Both the position numbers and the translations under genes were made by a program. DNA of 64,000 nt from Haloferax marisrubri (GTDB taxonomy: Archaea; Halobacteriota; Halobacteria; Halobacteriales; Haloferacaceae), in contig NZ_LOPW02000001.1 of assembly GCF_001469875.2 (NCBI RefSeq), positions 124,001 through 188,000 on the forward strand, in the 5' to 3' direction. The notes beneath the pieces were generated by a model that was given only the letters and a program-made list of their open reading frames with translations, made no database searches and was not told where the DNA came from. How positions within the stretch are numbered: position 1 is the first letter of the stretch; each line of letters begins with the position of its first letter. Below, piece by piece: positions 38,511 through 46,620 of the stretch.

Positions 38511-41075
38511 ATGACAGCAAACAAACAAGTTCGCGCGGTTCTGCTCGCTGCGCTGATGGTTTTCTCGGTCTTCGCCGGGTCCATCGCGTTCACGGGCACT
38601 GCTGCTGCGGCGGCTACGTCGGCTACGGTATCTTCTGATACTGTCGACAAAGGCCCGTCTGCATCCGTCGATGTTACCGTTAACTCTGGCGGAGCGAACG
38701 ATGTTCACGTATGGCTCGACCTGAACGACGACGGCTATTACAACGCCTCGGAACCGAACACCACGGAAACCGCAGGCTCCCCGGCAACCCTCTCGCTCTC
38801 GATTCCGGAGAGCGTCTCCACCGGTGAGTACAACGTCTCTGCCGCCGAGAGCGCTAGCCTGACCGCCGGTACCACCCAGCAGGAGGCTTACGACACGCTC
38901 GATGTCGTTGCCGCTGACCCCGCTGGCTTCAACTCGGCGACCCACTACGATGACGGCACGCCGAAGGTCGAAGTCGCCTTCGACGAGGACGTCACCGTCA
39001 ACGAGATGAACGTCACGGACGGCGAGACGAACCTCTCGCAGTCCCTCTCCGTCTCCAACGGTCAGGTCATCGTCACGCTCAGCCAGGTCTACACGGACGA
39101 CCTCGAAGTCACGTACAACGTGTCTGACTCGTCCGGTAACACGGCCTCGGCGACCGAGGACGTGACCTTCGCGCCCGTCTACGTCGCGAACAACTCCAAC
39201 AACACGGCCTACAAGGGCTCGAACGTTGCAGTTGTCGCCGGCACGACCGACACCTCCGTCGAGGTCGAGGGCGTTGACGACGACAACAACTACCAGTTCT
39301 CTGGTTCCACCGGTGACAACAGTCAGGTCTTCATCTTCGACACCGAAGATCAGGCCCTCGACACCTACGAGTTCACCATCGGCGGTGTGCAGCAGGCTCA
39401 GGTCGACGTTCGCGACCTCGGCTTCGAGCTCACCGTTGACGACCTCAACGTCACGACCAAGGACGGTCTCGAAGGCTCCGTCTCGGCCAACGCGGGCGAC
39501 CGCACCGTCGACGTCGTCGCACTTGACGACGACGGCGACGAGGTCGAGGACACCGAGACCACCGTCACGCTCGACGGCCAGGGTGAAGCAGACTTCAACC
39601 TGAGCTCGGTCGACGCTGGCGAGTACACGATTGAGGCGACCGACGCCTTCACGGGCGTCACGCTCGAGTCCGACACGGTCACCGTCTCGAAGGCCAAGGA
39701 CTCCTCGGGTGACTTCGCGTCGTCCGTCATCAACGAACAGGTCGGCGACATCGCCGAAATCACCGTCACGCTCGACGGTACTGACGAAGCAGAGATTCAG
39801 GTCGGCGCTAACGACCTCGGTTACAGCGCGAACGTCTCCGTCGAAGACGGTAACGACGACGGTGAGGTCACGCTGCTGTTCAACACGTACGCACCGAACA
39901 AGACGTCCTCGTTCGACGTTGACGACAGCGACGACGACCTCGTCGTCGACGACATCACCACGGAAATCGACGGTGAGCCCCTCGACGCCGGCGACTACGA
40001 CCTCGAAATCGCCACCGGTGGCGAAGCCGACAACGTCGCGACGCTCGTCATCGAAGAGCGCAGCACCGAAAGTGTCTCCACCTGGACGGCACCGACGAGC
40101 GCTGACCTCACCGAGACCGAAGACGTCTACGACGCGATCGAGAACGAGAATCTGACGCAGAGCGACTCGCTGGCTAACGGCGACGTCGTCGTCACGCAGA
40201 TCTCCGCGACGGGCCTCGAAGGCGCGTTCGACGCGTCGAACTTCGACGCCCTCTCGGGTACGCAGTTCAACCTCACGATCGAGCAGACGAACCCCGGCCC
40301 GAACCGCGAGGCGAAGGTCCTGGGCATCAACAGCTCGAGCGCCACGATCATCGCTGACGGTGACAACGACACGTACTTCATCGTCTACGACCTCGACGAC
40401 GTCTCTGCCTCGCGCACGGACTCCTACGACAACACCTCGACGCTCTACACCGTTGAGGACGACGACGCGTTCAACGCGACGTTCACCGTCCTCGAAGACG
40501 GTGACCTCGCCGAGGACGATGAGGAGACCTCCGACGAGTTCGAAGTCGTCGAACCCGAACTCAGCCTCGACGAGGACGAGTTCGCGGTCTCCAACGCCGC
40601 CGAGCAGTCCATCTCGGGCACGGCCAGCGTCGCCCCCGGTACGGAGCTCACCATCCGCGTGACCTCCGACGGCGACACCCAGCCGCGCTTCCTGAAGACT
40701 GCCTCCGCGTACGTGCAGGCTGACGGCACGTTCGCCGCGGCGTTCGACTTCTCGGAGCAGAACATCAACGACACGTTCGAAGTAGAGGCCTCCGTCGACT
40801 CCGGCACGGCCGAAGACGCGACCGCTGACGGTATCGTCGGCGAAGCCACGGAGACGACCACGGCCGCGGAAACGACCACGACCGAGGAATCCACGGAAAC
40901 GGCAACCGAGACCGAAGAGCCGACCGAGGAGCCCACGGAAACGGCAACCGCGACCGAAGAGCCGACTGAGGAGCCGACCGAGGAGACCACCGAGTCCAGC
41001 ACGCCTGGCTTCGGTGTCGTTGTCGCCCTCGTCGCCCTCGTCGCCGCGGCACTCCTCGCCGTCCGCCGCGACTAA
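38511..41075 (+). CDS. csg: S-layer glycoprotein precursor with PGF-CTERM tail
   Basis: An 854-residue surface protein. Residues 1-34 or so are the characteristic haloarchaeal surface-glycoprotein signal (MTANKQVRAVLLAALMVFSV...). The mature part is very acidic and beta-rich, with about 19 N-glycosylation sequons (N-x-S/T). Near the C terminus is a Thr/Glu/Pro-rich stalk (TEEPTEEPTE repeats), likely O-glycosylated, then the tripartite sorting tail TPGFGVVVALVALVAAALLAVRRD: PGF motif, hydrophobic helix, basic end. Archaeosortase A, encoded next, should remove this tail and attach lipid. The sequence differs from the S-layer protein I recall from H. volcanii beyond the signal and tail, so this is a divergent type or paralogue. 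Confidence 0.92.
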   Translation: MTANKQVRAVLLAALMVFSVFAGSIAFTGTAAAAATSATVSSDTVDKGPSASVDVTVNSGGANDVHVWLDLNDDGYYNASEPNTTETAGSPATLSLSIPESVSTGEYNVSAAESASLTAGTTQQEAYDTLDVVAADPAGFNSATHYDDGTPKVEVAFDEDVTVNEMNVTDGETNLSQSLSVSNGQVIVTLSQVYTDDLEVTYNVSDSSGNTASATEDVTFAPVYVANNSNNTAYKGSNVAVVAGTTDTSVEVEGVDDDNNYQFSGSTGDNSQVFIFDTEDQALDTYEFTIGGVQQAQVDVRDLGFELTVDDLNVTTKDGLEGSVSANAGDRTVDVVALDDDGDEVEDTETTVTLDGQGEADFNLSSVDAGEYTIEATDAFTGVTLESDTVTVSKAKDSSGDFASSVINEQVGDIAEITVTLDGTDEAEIQVGANDLGYSANVSVEDGNDDGEVTLLFNTYAPNKTSSFDVDDSDDDLVVDDITTEIDGEPLDAGDYDLEIATGGEADNVATLVIEERSTESVSTWTAPTSADLTETEDVYDAIENENLTQSDSLANGDVVVTQISATGLEGAFDASNFDALSGTQFNLTIEQTNPGPNREAKVLGINSSSATIIADGDNDTYFIVYDLDDVSASRTDSYDNTSTLYTVEDDDAFNATFTVLEDGDLAEDDEETSDEFEVVEPELSLDEDEFAVSNAAEQSISGTASVAPGTELTIRVTSDGDTQPRFLKTASAYVQADGTFAAAFDFSEQNINDTFEVEASVDSGTAEDATADGIVGEATETTTAAETTTTEESTETATETEEPTEEPTETATATEEPTEEPTEETTESSTPGFGVVVALVALVAAALLAVRRD

Positions 41076-41089
41076 CTTCGACTGATACC

Positions 41090-41125
41090 ACCGGGCTTCG
41101 TCCCGGTCCCCTCAACACTTCTTTA
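41090..41125 (+). terminator. Probable terminator of the S-layer gene
   Basis: ACCGGG-CTTCGT-CCCGGT forms a six-base-pair hairpin (41090-41107), followed by the pyrimidine-rich tract CCCTCAACACTTCTTTATT. It starts 15 bp after the stop codon. Confidence 0.55.
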
Positions 41126-41211
41126 TTGATCGACTCCACAGCGGCGGCGCTGTGCTGTGCGTTCGGGCCGCCGGACCGGTCGGACGAGCTCGATACCCGG
41201 AACGACAAGGG

Positions 41212-41219
41212 ATTTATTC
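41212..41219 (+). promoter_or_regulatory. TATA box for archaeosortase A
   Basis: ATTTATTC lies about 26 nt above the ATG at 41241, predicting a leaderless artA transcript independent of the S-layer gene. Confidence 0.5.
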
Positions 41220-41240
41220 GGTCCTCCGCATCCATTACGT

Positions 41241-42161
41241 ATGCCCGGTCTCCTCTCCGACATCCTCGCGTGGGTGGTCATCGGAACCTTCGTCGCCGGC
41301 GCGGTCGTCAACGGGCGGAACCGCGACCTCGGGCGGCGGGTGATGTCCGCAGCGTGGGTGTTGTTCGCGCTCTTCTGGCTCCAACTCATCCCTCACTTCA
41401 CGCTCGTCCACAGGAGCTACATCGAGGGGATTTTGACTATCGTGGCCGTCCCGGCGTCGCTGTACGCCGGCTGGCTCCTCTACAACGGCCGCGACACGCT
41501 GTTCGTCCTCTCGCGCGCCGTCGCCGCCATGGGCGTCGTCTACCTTCCGTTCGAGACGATTCCCGCGTTCACGCTCTTCGGGGCGACCGTCCCCGCACCC
41601 CGCGGCATTCTCATGGAGTCCGTCGCGGCGCAGACGCGCTTCCTCATCGAATCGCTCGGCTACACGCCGCAGATGATTGTCGGCGACGAGGGCTACCTGA
41701 ACACGTTCCTGTGGATGCAGGGCTCTCACCGAATCGAGATCTCGGTCGTTCTCGCCTGCACCGGCCTCGGGAGCATCGCCATCTTCGCCGGCCTCATCGC
41801 CGCCGTCGACGCGCCGATGCGCCGGAAGCTCCGCGGACTCGCCATCGCCGTCCCCATCATCTACGCGCTGAACCTGCTTCGGACGACGTTCATCACCATC
41901 TCGGTCGGCAAGCAGTACTTCCACCTGTTCGTCGACGAGATTCTGTTCCTCTTCGGGTCGTCCGACCCGTATATGGTGTCGTTTTTCATCTCCGACCGCA
42001 TCATCAGCCAGGGGCTCGCGGTCGTCGCGCTCGTGGGAATCACCTATCTCGTCGTCCACGAAGTGCCGGAACTCCTCACGGTCATCGAGGACGTGCTCTA
42101 CATGGTGACCGGCGAAGAGTACGACCTCAGAAGCGAGTTAGGGCTCGACGGGCGAGCGTAG
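41241..42161 (+). CDS. artA: Archaeosortase A
   Basis: A 306-residue protein with seven to eight membrane segments. Counting from the ATG, the catalytic cysteine in VLACTGLGS is residue 173, the arginine in NLLRTTFI is 214, and the arginine in FISDRIIS is 253; all three match the positions shown to be essential in Haloferax volcanii ArtA. The enzyme cleaves PGF-CTERM proteins and enables their lipid anchoring on the cell surface. It starts 165 bp after the S-layer glycoprotein, one of its expected substrates, and has its own promoter. Confidence 0.96.
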   Translation: MPGLLSDILAWVVIGTFVAGAVVNGRNRDLGRRVMSAAWVLFALFWLQLIPHFTLVHRSYIEGILTIVAVPASLYAGWLLYNGRDTLFVLSRAVAAMGVVYLPFETIPAFTLFGATVPAPRGILMESVAAQTRFLIESLGYTPQMIVGDEGYLNTFLWMQGSHRIEISVVLACTGLGSIAIFAGLIAAVDAPMRRKLRGLAIAVPIIYALNLLRTTFITISVGKQYFHLFVDEILFLFGSSDPYMVSFFISDRIISQGLAVVALVGITYLVVHEVPELLTVIEDVLYMVTGEEYDLRSELGLDGRA

Positions 42162-42198
42162 TCGGCTCCTGTTCTCTCTGTTTCCCGTCTCGCGTCGC

Positions 42199-42234
42199 GT
42201 TAGTGTTCGTCGAACAGTTAGTGTTCGTCGAACA
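42199..42234. repeat. Tandem duplication of 18 bp over the dph5 stop codon
   Basis: GTTAGTGTTCGTCGAACA occurs twice back to back. Each copy, read on the minus strand, encodes the end of Dph5 (LFDEH) and a stop, so the second copy lies beyond the stop and does not alter the protein. Confidence 0.9.
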
Positions 42235-43024
42235 GTTCCTCAGGCGCGCCGCCGAGCGCCGAGAGCGCGTCGGCTTCGACGTGGTGGACCTCGCCGGGAA
42301 TGATGAGCATGTGGAGCGGGTCGCCGAAGTCGCGCTCTGCGAGCGCCGACAGGCGGTCCGCGGCGACGACCGGGTCCGGACTGCCCGCCCGGCAGACTGC
42401 CACGCCGAGGGCGTCGCCGTCCCAGTGTTCGGCGAAGAGTTCCGCGGCGTAGTCGGCGGTCATGTACTGGTCGCCGTCGACCTCGACGCCGCGGCGACCC
42501 TCCCAGTCGACCTTGATGTCGAGGTAGACGAGCGTATGCAAGCCGAGTTCGCGGTTCGCTTCGAGGGAGTCCACGACGCTTTTCGGCACCGGGTCGCCGC
42601 CATGGACGTACGGAAACGGGAGCGTGACGGCCTTCCCGAAGCGGTAGTTCTGGAGTCCGGTCAGGCCGCTGGCCGCGGACTGAGCGGTCACGCCGTGGAT
42701 GAGTCGCGTCTCGATACCGCGGTCTTCGGCGCGGAGACGAAGGTCGACGTGCGTGGTCGAAATCATCGTGTCGCCGGCGGTGAGGAACGCGACGTGTTCG
42801 TCTTCCGCGGCGTCGAGTATCGCCCCGGGGTCCTGTTCGACGCCGGCCCGGTCCCGGACCTCGATGTCGATGTCGTGGTAGGCTTCGAGCTCCTCGACGG
42901 TCGCGCCGACGAGGTGGCTCGTGTAGAACTCCGCGAAGGCACGGTCGGCGTCAGCGAGCGCCTCCCGGCCTTCGACGGTGACGGAGCGCTCGTCGTACAG
43001 ACCGAGTCCGATGAAAGTGAGCAT
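42218..43024 (-). CDS. dph5: Diphthine synthase
   Basis: A 268-residue SAM-dependent methyltransferase, MLTFIGLGLYDERSVTVEG onward, with EHVAFLTAGDTMISTTHVDLRL, IHGVTAQSAASGLTGLQNYRFGKAVTLPFP, and the VYLDIKVD strand, all family signatures. It trimethylates the modified histidine of elongation factor 2 in diphthamide synthesis. ATG at 43024 matches the family start. It converges on artA. The stop codon sits in a perfect 18-bp tandem repeat. Confidence 0.94.
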   Translation of the reverse strand: MLTFIGLGLYDERSVTVEGREALADADRAFAEFYTSHLVGATVEELEAYHDIDIEVRDRAGVEQDPGAILDAAEDEHVAFLTAGDTMISTTHVDLRLRAEDRGIETRLIHGVTAQSAASGLTGLQNYRFGKAVTLPFPYVHGGDPVPKSVVDSLEANRELGLHTLVYLDIKVDWEGRRGVEVDGDQYMTADYAAELFAEHWDGDALGVAVCRAGSPDPVVAADRLSALAERDFGDPLHMLIIPGEVHHVEADALSALGGAPEELFDEH

Positions 43025-43141
43025 GTCCGTGTTCTGTCGCGGGCGGTGATAAGCGGTGTGACCTCCGGTGAGACGGCCGATACCCATTGTGTGGGATTAC
43101 CCAGCACACTTTATTGTAGTGGAGGAAAATATTACCTCCGT

Positions 43142-43717
43142 ATGTCAACCGATAGTCGTACGCTGGAGACGGAGATGTTCGGACGCGCGGTGCGGTTCGA
43201 CTACTCAGAGCGGTGGGTCGGCTACTCGCTGTTCCTCCTCAGAGTGGTGATGGGATGGACGCTGTTCCAAGGCGGTATCACGAAGCTCGTAACCTATCTG
43301 GATTCGGACCCCTCCAACAACTGGACTGCGGCGGGCTACCTCGCTAACGCGATTCCCGAGGGCAACCCCCTCATGGGGCTGTGGAGTTCGATGGCGGGGA
43401 GCCCCCTCATCGACATGTTGAACATGTGGGGGTTGACGCTGGCCGGACTGGCGCTCATCCTCGGCGCGTTCGTTCGCTTCAGCGCCTTCTGGGGGGCGGT
43501 CATGATGCTGTTCTACTGGGCGGCGGCACTTGAGGGCGGCATCCTCGCGGGGCTTCCGCTGGCTCACGGCTGGGTCGTTGACGACCACATCGTCTACGCG
43601 GTGTTGCTGTTCGGCCTCGGCGCGTTCGGCGCGGGCCGCATCCTCGGCGTCGACGCCTACCTCGAAAACATGGAGTTCGTGCGGCGTAACCGGTGGATGA
43701 GCCTCGTTATGGGCTGA
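43142..43717 (+). CDS. DoxX family membrane protein
   Basis: A 191-residue protein with four membrane segments and the DoxX pattern (GYSLFLLRVVMGWTLFQGGITKLVTYL, WGLTLAGLALILGAFVRFSAFWGAVMMLFYW, IVYAVLLFGLGAFGAGRILGVDAYLE). Some relatives are thiosulfate:quinone oxidoreductase subunits, others are uncharacterised; there is no partner subunit nearby, so no activity is assigned. Upstream ACTTTATTG at about 43109 is a likely TATA box. Divergent from dph5. Confidence 0.82.
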   Translation: MSTDSRTLETEMFGRAVRFDYSERWVGYSLFLLRVVMGWTLFQGGITKLVTYLDSDPSNNWTAAGYLANAIPEGNPLMGLWSSMAGSPLIDMLNMWGLTLAGLALILGAFVRFSAFWGAVMMLFYWAAALEGGILAGLPLAHGWVVDDHIVYAVLLFGLGAFGAGRILGVDAYLENMEFVRRNRWMSLVMG

Positions 43718-43803
43718 CTTCCACACGGCGGCGACCGCTTTTTTGAACGTCTCTCGCGGCGGACCCGACGGAACTATCTCGACTGCCGTGTTCCCTTCGA
43801 GTG

Positions 43804-44013
43804 ATGTCGACTCCTCGTGCGACGGTTTCCTGTCCGACGTGCGGACTCGAAGAGCGCTTCTCGAAGCTCGCTGACGCGCGTCTCCGAATCGAAGAACACC
43901 GCGCGGAGACCGGACACGACCCCACGTGGGAGTTGGGTCGGTTCGCGCCCGGCGTGGAGAAGATGGGTGACGAGGCGGGCGTCTGCGGCGTGAACCTCGA
44001 CGAGAACCGCTGA
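43804..44013 (+). CDS. Small zinc-binding protein
   Basis: A 69-residue protein with one CxxC knuckle (VSCPTCGLE), two histidines (EEHRAETGHDP) and a later cysteine (GVCGVN). The pattern suggests a zinc-finger-like fold of the CxxC...H type. ATG at 43804; a GTG one codon earlier is possible. Conserved in haloarchaea, without known function. Confidence 0.6.
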   Translation: MSTPRATVSCPTCGLEERFSKLADARLRIEEHRAETGHDPTWELGRFAPGVEKMGDEAGVCGVNLDENR

Positions 44014-44115
44014 TCCGGCGGCCCGCCGACTCGAATTCCGTCTCCGAACCCGCCGAGCGTCGAGTCAGCGCCTATGAGCTTCATAACAATACGATATTCT
44101 CCCCAACGAGTGGGT

Positions 44116-44232
44116 ATGTGGTGTGAACGATGCGGGCGAGATACGACGGTTCGGAGACACGCGGTAGACGAGTTCACGGGATTCCTCTGTAGCGACTGTC
44201 ACGCGGTGTGGGACCGGCTCACCTCGGCGTGA
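44116..44232 (+). CDS. 38-residue zinc-finger microprotein
   Basis: ATG at 44116 to TGA at 44230-44232 encodes MWCERCGRDTTVRRHAVDEF then TGFLCSDCHAVWDRLTSA. Two CxxC knuckles (CERC and CSDC), 24 residues apart, form a complete zinc ribbon, typical of haloarchaeal zinc-finger microproteins, several of which are reported to affect growth or biofilm formation. An AT-rich element (ACAATACGATATTC, about 44086-44099) lies 25 nt upstream. The TGA overlaps no neighbour. Confidence 0.65.
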   Translation: MWCERCGRDTTVRRHAVDEFTGFLCSDCHAVWDRLTSA

Positions 44233-44322
44233 CCGGCAAGACTCGGTTCGGGCCTCTCCGCCCCATTCGAGGGCGTGGTGTCGCCGGTAGCTACTTTTCC
44301 GCTCGGTCGGTAGCTCTGTCCG

Positions 44323-44760
44323 ATGGTCGACGGAACACGAGTCGCGGCCGTGGACGACGTCCCCGAAAACGGGTCGTACCTGTTCACCGCGGCGGACGCG
44401 TATTCGCGGACGAAAGAGCTCATCCTCGTTCGATGCGACGACGAGCCGGGTATCGAAGCCTGGCCGAACACCTGTACGCACGAGAACCAGCGGTTCGACC
44501 GGGGGTCCGGTGCGGCGATGCGCGACGGCGAGCTTATCTGCCCGAAGCACGGGTCGATGTTCGACGCCTGTTCCGGCGCGTGCGAAAACGGCGAGGCGGC
44601 GGGCACCACTCTCCCGGACGTGGATATCGCGGTCGCTGACGGCGGCGTCTTCCTGACCGACGACGAGTACACCTATCTCTACGAGGGCGCGGCGCGCGAC
44701 GACGAGGACGACGACGAAGACGACGATATCCCGAGTTCGACGTCGCACATCGGATTTTGA
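44323..44760 (+). CDS. Rieske-type [2Fe-2S] protein
   Basis: A 145-residue soluble protein with the Rieske ligands CTHENQRF (Cys-x-His) and ICPKHGSMFDACSGAC (Cys-x2-His), about residues 50 and 73. There is no membrane anchor or Tat signal, so it is a cytoplasmic ferredoxin-like Rieske protein, similar to those serving oxygenases or nitrite reductases, not a bc1 subunit. The acidic tail DDEDDDEDDD ends in SSTSHIGF. No oxygenase is adjacent; the partner is unknown. Confidence 0.85.
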   Translation: MVDGTRVAAVDDVPENGSYLFTAADAYSRTKELILVRCDDEPGIEAWPNTCTHENQRFDRGSGAAMRDGELICPKHGSMFDACSGACENGEAAGTTLPDVDIAVADGGVFLTDDEYTYLYEGAARDDEDDDEDDDIPSSTSHIGF

Positions 44761-45221
44761 GCCGCTCCCGGGACGGTCTGGTCGCCGCCGCACCGTCGCG
44801 AACGGCGGTATACTGGTCGCCTACTGGTCACCGTGATACGAGCAAACGAACTCGTCGCGGATGAGCTGTGTGTCGACGCGTGGAGACACAAGAGCGGTTG
44901 GTGAGGACGAAGAACGGGGTTTCGGCGGAAGCGTGGTACTCCAGACGTCAATGAGCATCCCGTCGAACACGCTGCAAAAGGGGTGACAAAGGGAACCTCT
45001 GCGACGGTGGCTCATCCATGGGAACCCCACCAATCGACGGTCACGCGAGACCACCCCCGAACCGGAGACCTTCGTCTCCGGGGTTGAGTTGTTGGATGGT
45101 GAAGGAATCAGTAGAAGCCGGTGGAGGGGATTGTGAACCTCACTCGCAACGCTTCGCGTTGCTCGCTGGCTCAAATCCCTCCACGCAGGGCTCTTCAATC
45201 GTACTGTGTTCGGTAGAAAGA
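44761..45221. repeat. Non-coding stretch with tRNA-Thr fragments and hairpins
   Basis: A 461-bp stretch between the Rieske gene and tRNA-Thr. It contains the perfect hairpin CCGGAGAC-CTTC-GTCTCCGG (45062-45081). It also has a partial direct copy of the tRNA-Thr 3' part (45117-45140, first 12 bases identical), the perfect hairpin GCAACGC-TTC-GCGTTGC (45146-45162), and a 14-nt perfect inverted copy of the same tRNA part (45171-45184). Codon use of reading frames here is unlike neighbouring genes. An integration footprint is possible. Confidence 0.5.
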
Positions 45222-45293
45222 GCCGGTGGAGGGATTTGAACCCTCGGCCTATTCCTTACGAAGGAATCGCTCTGCCAGCTGAGCTACACCGGC
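45222..45293 (-). tRNA. tRNA-Thr (CGT)
   Basis: Read on the minus strand the 72 bases fold as a full cloverleaf: acceptor GCCGGTG/CACCGGC, D-arm GCTC-AGCTGGCA-GAGC, anticodon stem ATTCC/GGAAT with loop TTCGTAA, so the anticodon is CGT (reads ACG), and T-arm GAGGG-TTCAAAT-CCCTC. CCA is not encoded. No intron is present. A TATA-like CTTAATTACG lies about 45 bp upstream on the minus strand. Confidence 0.96.
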
Positions 45294-45385
45294 GCGGTGG
45301 GCTTTCGAACGCATTCTTCCGTACCCCGGTTACGTAATTAAGACTTGCGAATCAACCCGGTGTCTGCCGTTCGGCACCAGCCCCC

Positions 45386-46372
45386 TCACGCCCGCTTCGT
45401 CAGGCGAACGTCGAGACAGACGTTGTACTCGTGAGGGGCGTACGACCGGACGACGTGCTCGTTCACGACGTCGACCTCGTAGGTCGGTTCGGCGGCGGCA
45501 CGGACGGCGGCGAGTCCCGGCCCGAACGGGTCGTCCTCGTGTTGGATGTCGTAGAGGTGAACCACGCACTCGTCGCTCGCGAGGCGGACCGCCGTGTCGA
45601 GGAAGTCGCCCGCGCTGTGCGGGAGGTTCATGATGAGTCGGTCGGCCCAGCCTTTGTAGTCGGCGGCGACCTCGCGCACGTCGCCGTGAATCGCGGTGAT
45701 TCGGTCGGCCAGGTCGTTCCGCTCGGCGTTCTCGCGGAGATACGAAACGGCAACCTCGTTGAGGTCGCAGGCGACGACCTCCGCGCCCGCGGCGGCGGCC
45801 GGGACGGCGAAGGGGCCCACGCCGGCGAACATGTCGAACACGCGCTCGCCCTCGCGAACCGCCTCGACGACGCGGTGGCGCTCGGTCGCGAGGCGAGGGG
45901 AGAAGTAGACCGCGTCGATGTCGAGGCGGAACTCGTGGCCGTACTCGCGGTGGACCGTCTCGGTCGAGTCGCCGACGAGCACGTCCCAGTCGCGGACGCG
46001 GAGTTCGCCTTTGACCTTCGAGGCGCGGTTGACAACCGTCTCGGCCTTGAGGTCCGAGGCGACGATGGCGTCGGCGATTTCGCGGGCGCGGTCGGGGTCG
46101 TCCTCGTCGAGGATGACGATGTCGCCGAGGCGCTCGTAGGAGGGTTCGAAGCCGAGGAGGTCGGCGGGCGTGGTCTGCGTCTCGCGGGTCGGGGGTTCGA
46201 AGTCGACGACAGCCAAGTCGTCGGGGACGGCGTCGGCGTCGACGACGGGAATGTAGAGAGTCCCCTCGGCGACGGTAATCTCGTGGTCGTGGTCGAGCAG
46301 GCCGGCGTCGGCGAGGCGTCGGCGCGCCGCTTCGCCCGACTCGCGGGGCACGCGGACGCAGGGGACGTTCAT
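45386..46372 (-). CDS. trm5: tRNA (guanine37-N1)-methyltransferase, Trm5 type
   Basis: A 328-residue protein. The N-terminal part (NVPCVRVPRESGEAARRRL) and middle RNA-binding domain (GELRVRDWDVLVGDSTETVHREYGHEF) precede the class I methyltransferase core: FDMFAGVGPFAVPAA (SAM site), ACDLNEVAVSYLRENAERN, and the Trm5 motif MNLPHSAGDFLD. It makes m1G37 in tRNA. ATG at 46372 is chosen; longer in-frame sequence upstream is not like the family. It follows tRNA-Thr on the same strand, upstream of it. Confidence 0.9.
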   Translation of the reverse strand: MNVPCVRVPRESGEAARRRLADAGLLDHDHEITVAEGTLYIPVVDADAVPDDLAVVDFEPPTRETQTTPADLLGFEPSYERLGDIVILDEDDPDRAREIADAIVASDLKAETVVNRASKVKGELRVRDWDVLVGDSTETVHREYGHEFRLDIDAVYFSPRLATERHRVVEAVREGERVFDMFAGVGPFAVPAAAAGAEVVACDLNEVAVSYLRENAERNDLADRITAIHGDVREVAADYKGWADRLIMNLPHSAGDFLDTAVRLASDECVVHLYDIQHEDDPFGPGLAAVRAAAEPTYEVDVVNEHVVRSYAPHEYNVCLDVRLTKRA

Positions 46373-46430
46373 ATCCCCACCACTACACGGTCCCGAGTAA
46401 GCGTGACGCTTCGCGGCGGGTATATAATCC

Positions 46431-46568
46431 CCTGATGTGTCAGGGACCACGTATAGGTGGGTGGCGAGGAAACGATGATTCGCCCACACTCTCGACGACA
46501 ATCGTCGTTCGAGTGGGCGTGCCTCTGACACATTGGGCCTTGCCCGGGCCCACTTTCGGTCCCCTGAT
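46431..46568. repeat. Nested inverted repeats upstream of an HTH gene
   Basis: Outer arms CCTGATGTGTCAG (46431-46443) and CTGACACATTGGG (46525-46537) pair over 13 positions with two wobbles. Inside them, CGCCCAC (46481-46487) pairs with GTGGGCG (46513-46519), and CGACGA (46493-46498) pairs with TCGTCG (46502-46507) across a three-base loop. TCAGGGACC (46440-46448) also nearly pairs with GGTCCCCTGA (46559-46568). The element fills the 248-bp space between trm5 and the HTH gene. Confidence 0.6.
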
Positions 46569-46620
46569 TCGCGGGCTAATTAACGGGGTTTTACGACGCC
46601 GAAGCCGTAGCCGTCGGTGG

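Noticed and set aside
44821-45198. Minus-strand frame of 125 codons next to tRNA-Thr
   Set aside because: Ser/Pro/Arg-rich with low acidity, unlike the neighbouring proteins, and it runs through the hairpins and tRNA fragments. Treated as non-coding.
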